Origin: Orthonyx spaldingii
Taxonomy: Eukaryota; Chordata; Aves; Passeriformes; Orthonychidae
Direction of reading: 5' to 3'
Assembly (NCBI GenBank): GCA_013397795.1
Contig: VZTJ01004204.1
Coordinates: 302,056-366,055, forward strand
DNA: 64,000 nt
Each line of letters begins with the position of its first letter. The stretch's first letter is position 1. Of this stretch, positions 1 through 10,800 are shown piece by piece. The notes below the pieces were generated by a model that did not search any database, had not been told where the DNA came from, and saw only the letters and a list, made by a program, of their open reading frames with translations. The position numbers were made by a program, and so were the translations under genes.

Positions 1-189
1 GGCGGCGGGGCTGGGGCCGAGGGGAGGGGGAGGGCAGTTTCTTTTTGTGGTCCTTGCTCTAGCACCACGTTAAAGACGAAGGTGAAAAGGAGGAGGTTTG
101 AAGGACTTCGGTTCTCTCTGGCAAGTACATTGATCAAAGATTGAGAGGGGAATGACAGAGAGAAAATGAGCTGGGAAGTGCTGGCTTCT

Positions 190-216
190 GCCGCCGCCGC
201 CGCTCGCTCGCTCGCT
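190..216. repeat. (GCC)n followed by (CGCT)n microsatellite
   Basis: About four GCC units run directly into four CGCT units inside the CpG island. They are probably untranslated. Confidence 0.85.
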
Positions 217-546
217 GGACGAGTTGTTGTTGTCACACGGTGCGGAGGGGAGGAGCTCCGGCAACTTGAAATACCCTTTGAAGCAGCAAAAGGCTCACTC
301 ACTAGTATTAACCCAAATTATCCAACCAGGAACCCGGAGCAGGAAAACAGCGAGTGAGGGAGAGAAGTCCCTCTCCCCCCTCCTTCAGGAACCGTTAGAT
401 TACATGTTTCATATTTCACCCCACCAGAGATGAGATGTAATTTTCCCAGCCCTTTTCAACAGTCGCTTGTCAACACAGTTTGTGGAGAAACACGAGCGTC
501 TCCAGCGTTCCCCCAAAGCCGGGCGGGAGCGGGGGAGCCGGGGCGC

Positions 547-555
547 GGGGCGGGC
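547..555 (+). promoter_or_regulatory. GC box (Sp1/KLF-like)
   Basis: GGGGCGGGC lies in the densest part of the CpG island. It fits the Sp/KLF core GGGCGG. Such motifs are common by chance in sequence this GC-rich, so only the context makes it plausible. Confidence 0.4.
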
Positions 556-704
556 GCCGGGCAGCGCACACCTTGCCGGTGCAGACAAAAGAGGAAACCT
601 CCGGACGGGGCTGTTGCTCTCGCCGCTGTTGTCGCTTTCCCGGGACCGCAAGCGCTCCTCTCGGCGGGGTGGGAGTTGCTGCCGAGGGTCCCCTTTGTTG
701 CGCG

Positions 705-719
705 GGCGGCGGCGGCGGC
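705..719. repeat. (GGC)5 triplet repeat
   Basis: Five GGC units lie within the CpG island. Short GGC tracts are common in avian and mammalian 5' UTRs. Confidence 0.8.
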
Positions 720-981
720 TGCGCGGGGCGCGCACGGCAGCATCCGCGGAGGACTTTGCTGCGGCGGCCGCAGACCGGAGGGGACGGGGCACCGCGGGTC
801 GGGCCGCCGGGACACCGGGCCGGGCGGCCTGCGGCGGCACAGAAGTAACTTGGGGGAGGGGCAGGCGGGCGGCCCGCACAGGTCCCGCCGCGCAACAGGT
901 GCCGGCGGCGCGCAGCAGCCGCGCAGCCCCGGCCCGGCCCCACCGCGCAGGCAGCGCGCAAAGTCAGCCGGCGCGCTGTCC

Positions 982-993
982 CGCGCATGCGCA
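982..993. promoter_or_regulatory. NRF1-type palindromic site
   Basis: CGCGCATGCGCA matches the NRF1 consensus YGCGCAYGCGCR exactly; its ten-base core is a perfect palindrome. NRF1 sites are typical of TATA-less CpG-island promoters, usually close to the start site. Binding itself is inferred. Confidence 0.6.
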
Positions 994-1149
994 GAGGGGC
1001 GGCGGCGGGTGCGGTACCTGCGGGCGCGGAGCCGGGATGCGGCTGGAGCGCCTGTGGCAGCTGGAGTGCGGGGCTCCGCCGGGACAGCCCCGAGGCTGTG
1101 TTCTGCTTGTCTTCAGGGCACTTCGCACTTTGAAAAGGGTAAAGAAATG

Positions 1150-2460
1150 GTACAGATGGGGGGGTCTGCAAAATCAGGGGTCGGTGCGTGCGTAGTTCTT
1201 CCTGTTTAAAAAATGCACCCTCTGTGTACTTAATTGCGATGCGTGTATGTGCCCATAGCCTTTTTTCTTTTTCCTATGTATACTATTACATGAGACATGA
1301 CTCACGGGATGACACATCTGTAGAGTGGATAATCGCAACTGTAGTAATTTGGAGCAGGGGAATTTCCACAGTATCAGACATAAACTATTCTCATATGATC
1401 TGCTTGCTTATTGTAGTTTAAGTTCAGTTTATGGAAAGTTGTGTTCTAGTGCCACTTAAGATGCCTTTTGCTAGTGAAATTTAAGCTGTCCTGCACTAAA
1501 ATCTTTAAAATTGCAAATAAAACCAGGAAAACACAGACCAATGTTTTACTTTGAAGTCTCATGTACCCGTAATTGCGCAGAACACTTCTTCGAGCCATTT
1601 TTAGATGGGTTTTTTTGAGAATGTTTATCTGGAGGAGCTTATACAACTTGAGTTCCAGTAGTGGAATCCCAGTGGTGGGATCTAGTGTTGCATAAAACTT
1701 GTAATTTCAAAATGTAAATATACTGCCTCTTTCTTTTTTTCACTTGTAGAAAGCCAACTCTGTCCGTAGCTTCTTTCCCTCACCTGTTCTTTTTGCGTGT
1801 CACCTCCCTTGTGAGGACAGCACAGATCCATAAGAAGATCAGGACAGAGCCAGACAGATGTGATATTGCCACTTGGAGATCTGGGTGAACTCTGAATTAG
1901 GAAACCTACAACTTCATTTGTTCTCTACCTTTCCTACAACATGCTGCACAGCAGCGCTTCTCCTTTTCTATTTGCTGTGTGCTCCCACACATACATAATT
2001 TTCGTGGTCCAAAAGAAAAGAAAATGTAGTTTGAAGGGGTTTACTACCAGGGGTTTGGGTTAACCTTGATGATATCAATGCAACACTGGGATTAGAAACC
2101 TAGAAAGAAAGATTTTTGAAAAGGTTTGAGATTGCTCAAAGTTTCTGGCATGGTAAATGTTTCTAATTATTATGGGGAGTGTCTCAATTTAATTTAACTC
2201 ACACCTATACTGACACACTCACATACACCAACAAATCCTGAGGTCATTCTCTGTAAGCTTCTCTAGATTGCATTTCTCTTACTTGCTGACCCTTTCATGT
2301 AATGATATTGTTGTGTGTTTTCTTTTTCTCTCTCTGAGTTGATATCAGCAAAACTCAAATTACTGTAACTGATATTTGAAAATTCTCCCTGTGTCAAGTG
2401 AAGACTTATGGTGCTGAAATCAATAAGACTGTTTAAAATTCAAAGACCTGCAAATCGTTC
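1150..2460. other. Noncoding stretch after the CpG island
   Basis: AT-rich sequence with no credible exon, repeat or RNA gene. The longest ORFs are under 80 codons and show no recognisable domain. If the island promoter fires rightward this is first-intron sequence; if leftward it is upstream flank. Confidence 0.6.
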
Positions 2461-2469
2461 TGTTTGTCC

Positions 2470-2830
2470 TTTGATAGGGCCTGGGCTGATTAAAATGCGA
2501 CCAAGAAAGCTTAATTGCTGCACTAATTAAGAAGTCTTTAATTTCTTTCCTGGAATATTGTTTGAAGCAGGGTTTCTGTTCTGCTCATGTAACTGTTCAG
2601 GGCAGGTATTCTCTCTCTTTCTCTCTTCTTTTTTTCTTTTTACCATTTTGGTGTATTAAAACAGTAAGATGTATTGACAGTGATTGTAATTTATTGCTCT
2701 AAAAAAAAGACTGATATGGAGTTCGCCATTTTATTAAATTACAATTTTGAGGGCAGCTGTAAAGGGTAAAATGCAATTAGAAAATGCACTGTAGCTGTTG
2801 CATTTTAAAGAATTTGAATACTTGACTGAC
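2470..2830. promoter_or_regulatory. Candidate enhancer block rich in homeodomain-type motifs
   Basis: Within 360 bp there are many TAAT-core sites, including TTAATTG (2511-2517), CTAATTAAG (2523-2531), and further ATTAAA/TAATTT sites near 2537, 2690 and 2733-2745, interrupted by a pyrimidine run at 2609-2640. Such clusters downstream of a CpG-island promoter are typical of conserved developmental enhancers. Conservation was not tested, and TAAT motifs are frequent in AT-rich DNA. Confidence 0.3.
2609..2640. repeat. Pyrimidine-rich CT tract
   Basis: Imperfect (CT)n/(T)n run of about 30 bases, containing only C and T. Confidence 0.7.
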
Positions 2831-4160
2831 AGGAGATAGGATAGTACATCAGCTCCCTCCCCCATCTTCACTTATTATTGATAATTAAATATTTAAATTC
2901 ATTCACTAAAAACCCCCAGAAAAGTATTTATCTTCTGAATGTGTGTGAAGGAATGGACAGGGGGAGGGGATGCATACAGAAGATAGGCACCTAGTAAGGA
3001 TGAATAGTGTATTATCATGTTAAGTTCATCCACAATTTTTTTCCTGGATTTCTTTGGAATTTATTTTCCTGAGAGATACCTTTCTGTCTTGTATCTTGTC
3101 TTACCCTTGTTTAGTGACCTATTTTGTTCACCATTTCTGAAGAGGAGAAATTAGATGATTTCACAAAGATTGTTGTGTGATCAATAGAGTAATGTTTTAG
3201 GTTTAGTCATGCTGCATTATAATTCTGGCAAACGACTGCCAAGCAGAAGATTCTAAGAAAGGAATAAGTACTGGCAAAGAGAAGGTAAGTTCTGCTTTGC
3301 TTTAATCCCAGGTCTCGAACAGCAATCCCCCTTTGAGGAGCTATCTGTTATATAGAGGGAAGACTGAGAAAGAGGGAGGGACCTCATACTGAATCCCCCC
3401 TGCATCGCTCAGGAAAATAGACTCATAGAAATGTCAGTGTGTGAATAGGAATCCCTTTTTGCTTCTCTTCCACCAAGACATTTACTAAACATTGACAAAC
3501 ACCATGAATACAGTTGAGATTGATGTAAAGTGTTGTACCAGTAGTAAGAAACTGCATACTGCAGTGCTGTTTTTCTAATTGTGTTATAGTCAAAGTAGCA
3601 TCAAAACCTTGTCCAATACAAATACAAACTGGATTCCTTTCAGTGACAGCACAAGTAGATAACATGCTTAACAGATACAAAGGGAGATTTGCCATTCCAA
3701 GCACGACGTCACACTAATTATGTTTACTCTAATTGAAAGCAAGGTTTTGGGGAACCTGAAATTACTCATAGGATATTTTTAATAGCTGAATAATAATAAA
3801 GTGCAGCAAATGTTGATCACAAACCTTTTGGTCTTTCAAAAATCTATTGGAAAATTAAATGAAAAGTGGAGTTTGGTACAAACAATGCCCCAGGGCAAAA
3901 AAACAACTAACACTAGATTTTCCAGTCCAGCCATAACACAAATCAATTTGAGCACACTTCTATGGCCAGACTGCCAGATTGTTATGACTGCTAATTCACT
4001 CAATCAAACAGTACATTAGTACACCGGGCACAAACAACTTTAACAATAGCATACATTTCTGAACAGTCCACCATATATCATAAAAAAACCAAAATACATG
4101 GCAAGATTGCTTTCACATTCTGTTTACTACAAATTGTATTTACATATGGTGCCTGCCTAA

Positions 4161-4161
<1 letters not shown>
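2831..4161. other. Noncoding stretch with a CRE-like site and a splice-like pair
   Basis: No protein was recognised. Visible details are an acceptor-like tract ending at 3114, a perfect AAG|GTAAGT donor at 3284/3285, and CGACGTCA at 3704-3711, one base off the CRE palindrome. The interval between acceptor and donor has stops in all frames across its full length, so any exon would be mainly untranslated. Confidence 0.4.

Positions 4162-4191
<30 letters not shown>
4162..4191. repeat. Poly(A) tract, 30 bases
   Basis: Thirty uninterrupted A. No flanking retroposed gene or direct repeats were recognised, so it is classed as a simple repeat rather than a processed-transcript tail. Confidence 0.9.
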
Positions 4192-4193
<2 letters not shown>

Positions 4194-4259
4194 TGGTGTA
4201 AGAATGAAAGTGAAGAAACTTCAGGAGCCATTAAAAGTAACTTTTAAAGTCCTTAAAAA

Positions 4260-4660
4260 CGAGAATCTGAGGGCACTTGCTCCTGCTTGCGCTGGTGTTT
4301 AATGTGAACCTCTCAGCCGGAGAGCTGACAGCAGTGGCTGGCCATCCCCAGCACAGAGCTGGATGGGGAATTGCTGCGGGCTTGGCAGCTCGCACACGCC
4401 CTGCCTAACCCCGGCATTTCAGCGCTAGAGCGTCTTTTGCCGGCTTTACTCCTACGATTCAGCTCACTGGCTCAGAGGGTAATCACCGCCTGAGCAGAGG
4501 GGCAGGATTTAGCCCCAGGGAATATCCCTCAATTCTTCCCCTTCATCCCCACGCGCAATGGGTGTTATCCCCGGGGATGCTAACTGAGGCTCCGACCAAG
4601 GACGCGCTGTACTAAGAGATGCGATAACCGACGGCTTGGGAGCCCTCTCATCCCTTCCCT
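4260..4660. promoter_or_regulatory. Weak CpG-enriched patch
   Basis: GC content and CpG counts rise above the surroundings. A 12-bp palindrome ATCCCCGGGGAT lies at 4567-4578. It could be the shore of the stronger island at 5.4 kb or a separate regulatory element. No coding function was seen. Confidence 0.35.
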
Positions 4661-4679
4661 CCCTCCTCGTCTGCATCCG

Positions 4680-4698
4680 ACACACACACACAAACACA
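4680..4698. repeat. (AC)n microsatellite
   Basis: Short AC dinucleotide repeat with one interruption, followed by a looser CAC-rich stretch to about 4730. Confidence 0.85.
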
Positions 4699-4942
4699 CG
4701 TACACCCCACGCACCCACGCACAAGCGCATATATGCAAATTGCAAAAACCAAACACCAATTAAGCTACTTGCTTATTTACGATTTTTTTTTCCTTAAGTC
4801 GCTGTTCTGACTTCAGAAAAGGCGTTTCGAAGTCAGCAACTAAAACAGCCCTTCTGTCGATCTGAGCCTCTCAGTCACGTTGCTGCTACCAGAGCCACAT
4901 GGTGAAACGGATCGGGTCGTGTTCCCATCCCGGGCTGGCTCG

Positions 4943-5000
4943 GGATGGATGGATGTAAGGATGGATGGATGGATGGATGGACGGATGGATGGATGGATGG
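4943..5000. repeat. (GGAT)n tetranucleotide microsatellite
   Basis: About 58 bases of GGAT/GATG units with two interruptions (near 4955 and 4982). It is a likely length-polymorphic marker. Confidence 0.95.
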
Positions 5001-5374
5001 AGCAGTGTCTGGGCACTGTCTGCTGACATTCACCTGACAACTGACAGCCGAGCAGTAGAGCTGCAGCGCGGGGAGGAAATGATAACCAACTTCCCTGCGT
5101 GATTTAAATGAGGGCTGGAATACACGGGGGGGGCCCTCTGTGATATTTGAGTTAGATCTGGGCTCTTATTAGAGGTCCTCAGTCCAACGTGCTAATTCAC
5201 CTACCAACAGGTAGGAAGAGTCGCTCGGAGCAATAATTATGAAGTACAAAGTCCTTGCCATTAAATTATGTTAAAGCGGTGATCTAATCTGAGCTGCCCT
5301 TTGCTGTGCCTTCCCCCCTTTACACAATTAGTTCACTCAGCCTCTCTATCCCCTCCCAACCCAGGCTAATCGGA

Positions 5375-5645
5375 ACACGGGCACCGGGGAGCCGGCCCTG
5401 AGTTTAGTGCTCCTGGCTCTCCAATGCGCACCCCGGTCTCTGCCGGTGCCAGGGGACGGCTCTTCCTGCTCCGCGCCCGGGAGCTTGGGGGGATCGGCTG
5501 AATCCTCCTCCTTCCGTCCATCCCTCGGCCCTGCCGAGCCCCCGGTGCCGCCGCCCGCGGGGCGATGAGAGGGTAGGCGGGTGGCTGTCGGACACCCGCG
5601 CCCGGCAGGGCGGAGGGCGGCGGCTCGGCTGCTGCTCCAGCACTA
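5375..5645. promoter_or_regulatory. Second CpG island
   Basis: About 270 bp of GC-rich, CpG-dense DNA, sharply bounded on the right by AT-rich sequence with a CAA repeat. The flanking 5200-5340 stretch is AT-rich with TAATTA-type motifs. A 158-codon antisense ORF across it is explained by low stop density plus the CAA repeat read as poly-leucine. It may be an alternative promoter or a polycomb-type island of a developmental locus; that is inference. Confidence 0.6.
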
Positions 5646-5669
5646 ATTGTTTTCCTCAAAAATAATACT

Positions 5670-5698
5670 AACAACAACAACAACAACAACAAAAAAAA
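5670..5698. repeat. (AAC)n microsatellite ending in A-run
   Basis: About seven AAC units followed by eight A. Confidence 0.9.
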
Positions 5699-5879
5699 GC
5701 AGATTGCCGCCGACTTTTTATGTAGGAACTGACATTCTGCTAGGTGCAGCCTCTTCTTCCTCATGTCACTTAAGTGAATGGAAAATATGAGGGTGGGAGG
5801 ATTATTATCTTTATTATTCCCATATTTCAAAAAAGCAGACAAACATTATTAATTCTTTTTTGGGGTGGGGGTGAGGAAG

Positions 5880-6260
5880 GATTTTTAAAAGTCCGCGCCC
5901 TTGCTTGAAAAGTTTCAGCACAGAGCGGAATTTTATAGAGAGTTATAAACTCTGGGTAAGAGGTGGATGTTATAAATGGAAGTGCTGACACAACCTTAAC
6001 TATAGCGTGTAAACGGCTATGCTATAATATCCATTAAGCAGAAAGAAAAATAAGATGGCTGATCAATAATTTATACAAAGAGTACCAACTGCAGACATAA
6101 TAACTGTAATGTTTGCAAAGCAATCTCTCGCTCTCCAGGCTTAGCAGTAAACTAGCGGGGCTGTTAATTTCCAACTCCTACAGGTAAGAGTACAAACAAA
6201 TTACTTAAACTTGTATTTTGTTCGATATTTTGCATGCCTCAGTAGGATAAAATACAATTT
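5880..6260. promoter_or_regulatory. Candidate regulatory block with splice-like pair
   Basis: AT-rich stretch between two CpG patches with many TAAT/ATTA cores, a TATAGC...GCTATA pair at 6001-6025 and little simple repeat. At its end a pyrimidine tract and AG (6137-6138) precede 45 bases that end in CAG|GTAAGAG (6183/6184), a good donor consensus. One frame of the 45 bases is open. It may be a cis-regulatory element or a small noncoding exon; neither is proven. Confidence 0.3.
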
Positions 6261-6284
6261 AATTACGATGCAACTTGGGCTGAT

Positions 6285-6425
6285 TGAGGAGCCTCCCCCT
6301 CCCTCCCCCTTTCCTCTTGCCCGCCCGCCTGCTCCTGCAAGGGGACCTTCTTGGGCAAAGCTCCGCCCGAGAGACAGGAACAGGTTGCTTGGACGGGCGT
6401 TGCAAACGGGTCGACTTTTGGGTCA
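6285..6425. promoter_or_regulatory. Small CpG-rich patch
   Basis: About 140 bp of raised GC, starting with a C/T-rich run and then carrying several CpG sites. It is one of four patches within 8 kb. No gene was recognised; short ORFs on both strands are open for compositional reasons. Confidence 0.4.
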
Positions 6426-7110
6426 CTGTAGTTCTTCGGAGAGTTATTCATACACGGAAACAAAATGAAGCCATTTAACTTCAAAAGAAAGTTACAAGGT
6501 TTTTCAGTGCCACGAGCTGAAACACAATACCCCCACTGGCCCGATAAGCATCAGCTGTCAGAGGACAATGCACTGGCTTTCCATGCATCAAGCTACCGGG
6601 AAAAAAATTCTGCTTTAGGGAAAACCAGTGTTTCTTCTACTATCATAAACGAGAGTAGGCAAGCAACTGATCTCTTCATTGGCATGGGAGCGTTATCTCC
6701 CATTTCTCTCTACCGTATTTAGGTAGCAAAGCAGAAGAACAAAGTCTGAAAGTTGCTAAATAGAGTCCTGTAACGTGCTCAGATTGGTTTTTTGCATGTC
6801 TCTTGCAATAGTACCAAAAAGATCACATCTTAGTTAAATAGCAAGAGACAAATGTGTCAGTGGAGGATGTTTTTTGAAAATTCTCCCCCATGCCTGCCTG
6901 GACAAAAAAACAAAGTTATGTTGCCAGTCACACAAAAAGAAGCTCATATTTAATGTGGCGTGCACAGCTCTCCGACACCTTTCAGCTGTGCTTCTTTGGG
7001 ACGTCACGGGTGTTTTGTGTAGTAAAAACAGCGTAGTAAAGTGAGTGACACCTTATTTCTGAGCCCTGAGCTGTGACGCAGGGAGGCTGCTCTGCGGGGT
7101 ACTGCTTAAC

Positions 7111-7130
7111 AAAAAAAAAAAAAAAAAAAA
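7111..7130. repeat. Poly(A) tract, 20 bases
   Basis: Twenty A in a row, read as poly-phenylalanine in the long antisense ORF that crosses it. Confidence 0.9.
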
Positions 7131-7259
7131 GGCTGTAATTTGCCTGCATGCCTCGTACTTCCTTACCAGTGACCTCTCCCAGTTCCGCTTCAATACAGTA
7201 AAGTAACATAAATGACAACTGTCTGTGCAGTGCGCACACAGAGGGAGGAGTCCTTTATG

Positions 7260-7470
7260 TGGAGGCGATAGTTCCTGCGTCCGGCTGCCCCCAGCACCCG
7301 GCTGGATGCGGTGTGGATGGAATATTGCTGCTTGAGAAAGGGAACAGAAAGTGCAGCGCCCACTAGTGCTCGTGCGGGGGGGGCCGCCTGCCTCCGCGCC
7401 CCTCCGCGGAGAAACGTCCTTTCGGGGGAAGGAAAGGCGCGCGGAACTGGGGAATGTCGTACGGACAAAA
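7260..7470. promoter_or_regulatory. CpG-rich patch
   Basis: About 200 bp with dense CpG and a G-run. It is the last such patch before the long AT-rich desert and lies inside a 264-codon antisense ORF. Confidence 0.5.
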
Positions 7471-7849
7471 GAAGGTTTAAGCCCATCTGTGACTAAGTGA
7501 GGGTTTATTTCTCCATTGTCTAAGTGTAAGCTCAGAAAAAGCAGAAATGGAAAAGTTGTCTTTCCCCTGCTGCTCCCCATCTGTCTGAGGAGTTGTGTGA
7601 ATGGGGCGAGTGTTTCATAGGCAGCATCCTCACACTCATAGCGAAGGGAATTGGAAGGGCTGCCTGGCTGTAAAGCCTTGATGGGAAACATGAACAACAT
7701 CAGACACATTTCTGAGCTTTGGATACCACTCACCCCCGACACTGGAAAAATACAGAAGATTTGTGAGATATTTCCATTAGGCCCCGTTCTCTTCTCAGGT
7801 GTTTTCGTGTTGTGTTTTGGGGAATTTGTTTCTTTTTTTATATGCATCA

Positions 7850-10800
7850 GAGATTACTACTGGGCAGCATTTAGGTTTTCTTGGAAATTGTCTGATCTCC
7901 TTGATTTGGAGATGAAATTAACTTTGCAAGGAAGGCAACAAACAGTCCTCTGGATAGAAGTTACCAAGTAGATAAGCTCGAAATAAACTTTCACAATGGC
8001 AATGAATGTCATTTGTATTTGCTTATTGTTTATTGTGGATTGGGATACTGGAAAATGTTCCCAGTCAGATGCAAGCACTTACAATGGTGTCCAGCATAAT
8101 GTAATTTCCCATGCAGGGTTCCCAAATCTTAAGAGGCAGCTTTGCATTGTATCACACACACACTGGAGCACAAGTAGGTGACGATGAACTAAACCTGTCT
8201 TCTTCTAACGCTGTCTTTAAAAGCTTTCAGTAAACCATTGGTTCACATTGTATAAATGTCTTAAGATACTAGGACCTTGTTTAGCAGAGAAGGAAAATTC
8301 CAAATATGTTCTCAAACACCTTGGGCTCAAGATCTAAAATCATCTGGTAGATGATGAAAGGCAGAAGGGATTAACATGTATCTCTTCTCTTTGACAGTCA
8401 CAATTTTCCCTTATTTGTGTTGTGCATTCTTCATCAATAATAAGAACCAAAATATACACCTAAATGGTTCTCTATGCCAAAAATTTGTTGCATAAAGCCA
8501 TGAATATAGAAGGCACTAAATACCAAACTAGCTGAAAATAATTTGCAGCGATTCCTGATTTTCTCTGTTTCTCATTAAAAAAAAATTAATCCACTTATTT
8601 TAAACACTTGGCATGGATATAAAACATTTTTTAAAGTTCCTGTGTCTATATGGTAGGGTAAATGGGGATAGTAGGGCCAAAATAAGTTCCCTTGTAATAT
8701 ACACAAATTGATTGTGGGTAATGGCAAAAACTTTTATTAAGACTATTTGTTTGAATTCACTGTTGTCTGTTCCTCCTCAGTGCTCAGTGATTTACATGCA
8801 ACTGAAATTTATTAATGTGAATACTGGGTTTTAAGCTTATGTATTTGTCCTTATACAAAGTAATTGGAATATCTATCCAATAAAAATAGATTTATAAAGA
8901 TAGCAGTTCCTGAATACATTCATAGCTTTAGGTGCAGCTGTAGTTCTGTAAGTAGGGACTTAACACTGGAAAGCAAGAAGCTGAGTCACAAAAGAATAAA
9001 AAAAGAAAACCACATTTTATCCTTATACTTTGAAAAGAAAATTTTCAGGGAAAAGCAATGAATACATTTGAGTAAGGAACAAATTTAAGAAAATCATGAA
9101 CATATAAAATGAGGTGAATTACAATAATTACATTTTATCCACACAAAATACATTTTAGTCAAAAGTATATACTAGCAAGTTGGTTTTATTAAAATTTGTT
9201 CTTCTAAACATATGAGTATAAACTTAAGATGTAAATTTCAAAACAAGAAAAATGAGCTACCACCATCTAAATTGCTTTCATCTAGCTGGTTAGAAAGAGT
9301 TTTAATTGTTGTGCTTTTGCTTAATTACACCCTTCTATCTGATGATCAGTCTCAGGCAGTTGAGGATTATTCTGTTTTCACACGTGAAGAAGGACAGGGC
9401 AACTTAAATCCACAACAAAATTCAGGTTCCACACTCATACTACCAATTGTCTCATGAGTTAGTAGGTGTGCCAAAATCCCTCAGTACATAAGCTCAGGTT
9501 GACACAATTCACCAAGTGTATAGGTTCCCATTGTTGGCCATGCAGATGGAGGCACAAATCTCAGAGCTGCTGGGGTTTTTTTGAAGAGAGAATCCATGCC
9601 TAAATACAAACAGTCTTGAGTTCATTACATTCGCACAACTGGACCTTCAAGGAAGGTTAAGCTGAAATGAGGCTGTGTGCTTCTGTGCGCATATTTGCAT
9701 TCTGTGGTACAGCTAATAACCAGTTGGGCAGCTCACTTCCAGGGTGGAAAACCAGTTTTCATACATCCAGCTTGTATTGTTCCCACAGGACAAGAGAACT
9801 AAGCCAGGTTTCCTACATGGCAGCAATGAACGTGAGCAATCAAATATGAGGTCTGCAATAATTAAGGTTTCACTGGTTCTTCCTTGGAAAATTTAGGCCA
9901 GTTGACAAATACACTACTACCAGGAGGAAGACTTCCAAGTAGACTCTCTTACTTCTCAAAGAAAATGTGTCAATTGCTGAGAAAAGACTTGAAGGGCTGA
10001 ATTCAACCACACTTGCTGTGGGGTTGTACACTGTCGATATCATTGGGTACCCCTCACTGAAAATGAAGGCCTTTTTATTGGTAAAGTTGTCCTCTTTGAA
10101 AATGGGACCCCTGAGTAGCTTAGATACTTCTAAAATATTCTTCTGTGGCTTTTACTTTCTGTTGTAATCTGTTCTATCTACAACTATATTCAAAACAAAC
10201 ATTTTCTTAACAGCTCCAATTTTTATTTTTTCCTATCAAGCTGAAACAATTACAAGGAAAATAGTGCATATAGAAGTATATATAATTGAGAAAGTGTTTT
10301 CTTGAGTGCTTTGTTTCCTACTGATATAAACTTAGAATTCAGCATACAGTTTACAAGTAAGAGCTGATAGCTGAATGCTTTTAAATACCGTGATATATAA
10401 TGGCTGCAGTAAACACAGTTTTGGAGGCTAGGTTTATGCTAGCAAATTAAACTTGCCTGGGAACGTTCCTATGCAATAAAGCCAACTAGCACATATGCCT
10501 ATTTGTAAGCTTTTCCTGTTCAAAAGAAGGCAGTAGTAGCAGCCTGCCAGCTGGGAAGGATCTCTGGGATGCGTAGCCTCCCTCTCCTCTAAACTGCACC
10601 CAGGAATTGGGGTTTAGGATGCTTAAAGTCTGCCGAGGGCCATTCAAACAGTTTTACAGGGTAGACCATCATGTTCCATGGAACATTCCTGGCACTAGTG
10701 CAAATGTAGCTTGAACTGTTTTCTATTACAGTAACTGTCTTAAAACATATATTCACATTGGACATTTCTATAGGTACAAGCTCTTGATCTTGCAATCTTT

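Larger units (their letters stand above)
1..1100. promoter_or_regulatory. CpG island, probable promoter / 5' exon, truncated at left edge
   Basis: The first 1.1 kb is very GC-rich with many undepleted CpG dinucleotides, while the sequence after about 1150 drops abruptly to AT-rich, CpG-poor DNA. It holds GC-box-like sites (GGGGCGGGC at 547-555), GCC/GGC triplet runs and an NRF1-type palindrome at 982-993. Such islands in vertebrates mark promoters, often with a noncoding first exon. Several long ORFs run in both strands here (up to 259 codons), but all frames are open together because stop codons are rare in GC-rich DNA, so they are not evidence of a protein. Which strand is transcribed is not decidable, and the island begins outside the window. 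No gene was recognised. Confidence 0.8.
7053..7847 (-). other. Unexplained 264-codon antisense ORF
   Basis: The longest ORF in the window, open from ATG to stop over 795 bp. The right half (about 7490-7847) is ordinary-GC DNA, so low stop density from the CpG patch does not explain all of it. The translation is rich in S, P, T and R, has poly-F from the A20 tract, and shows no domain, signal peptide or clear membrane segment that I recognise. The start context is weak (CTG before ATG), and no TATA box or poly(A) signal was identified with it. The poly-F and lack of a domain argue for chance. A lineage-specific or noncoding-RNA ORF remains possible. Confidence 0.15.

Noticed and set aside
166..357. 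63-codon ORF with a good A at -3 before ATG in the CpG island
   Set aside because: Could be an upstream ORF in a 5' UTR, but transcription strand and start are unknown and no protein was recognised.
409..1209. Long overlapping ORFs of 119-259 codons in several frames of both strands
   Set aside because: All frames are open at once because GC-rich CpG-island DNA has few stop codons; the translations are low-complexity R/A/G/P sequence without domains.
4162..4191. A30 tract as a retroposed-transcript tail
   Set aside because: No recognisable gene body upstream and no flanking target-site duplication seen.
5366..5842. 158-codon antisense ORF with a poly-leucine run
   Set aside because: The leucines are the CAA microsatellite read in reverse; the rest is CpG-island composition.
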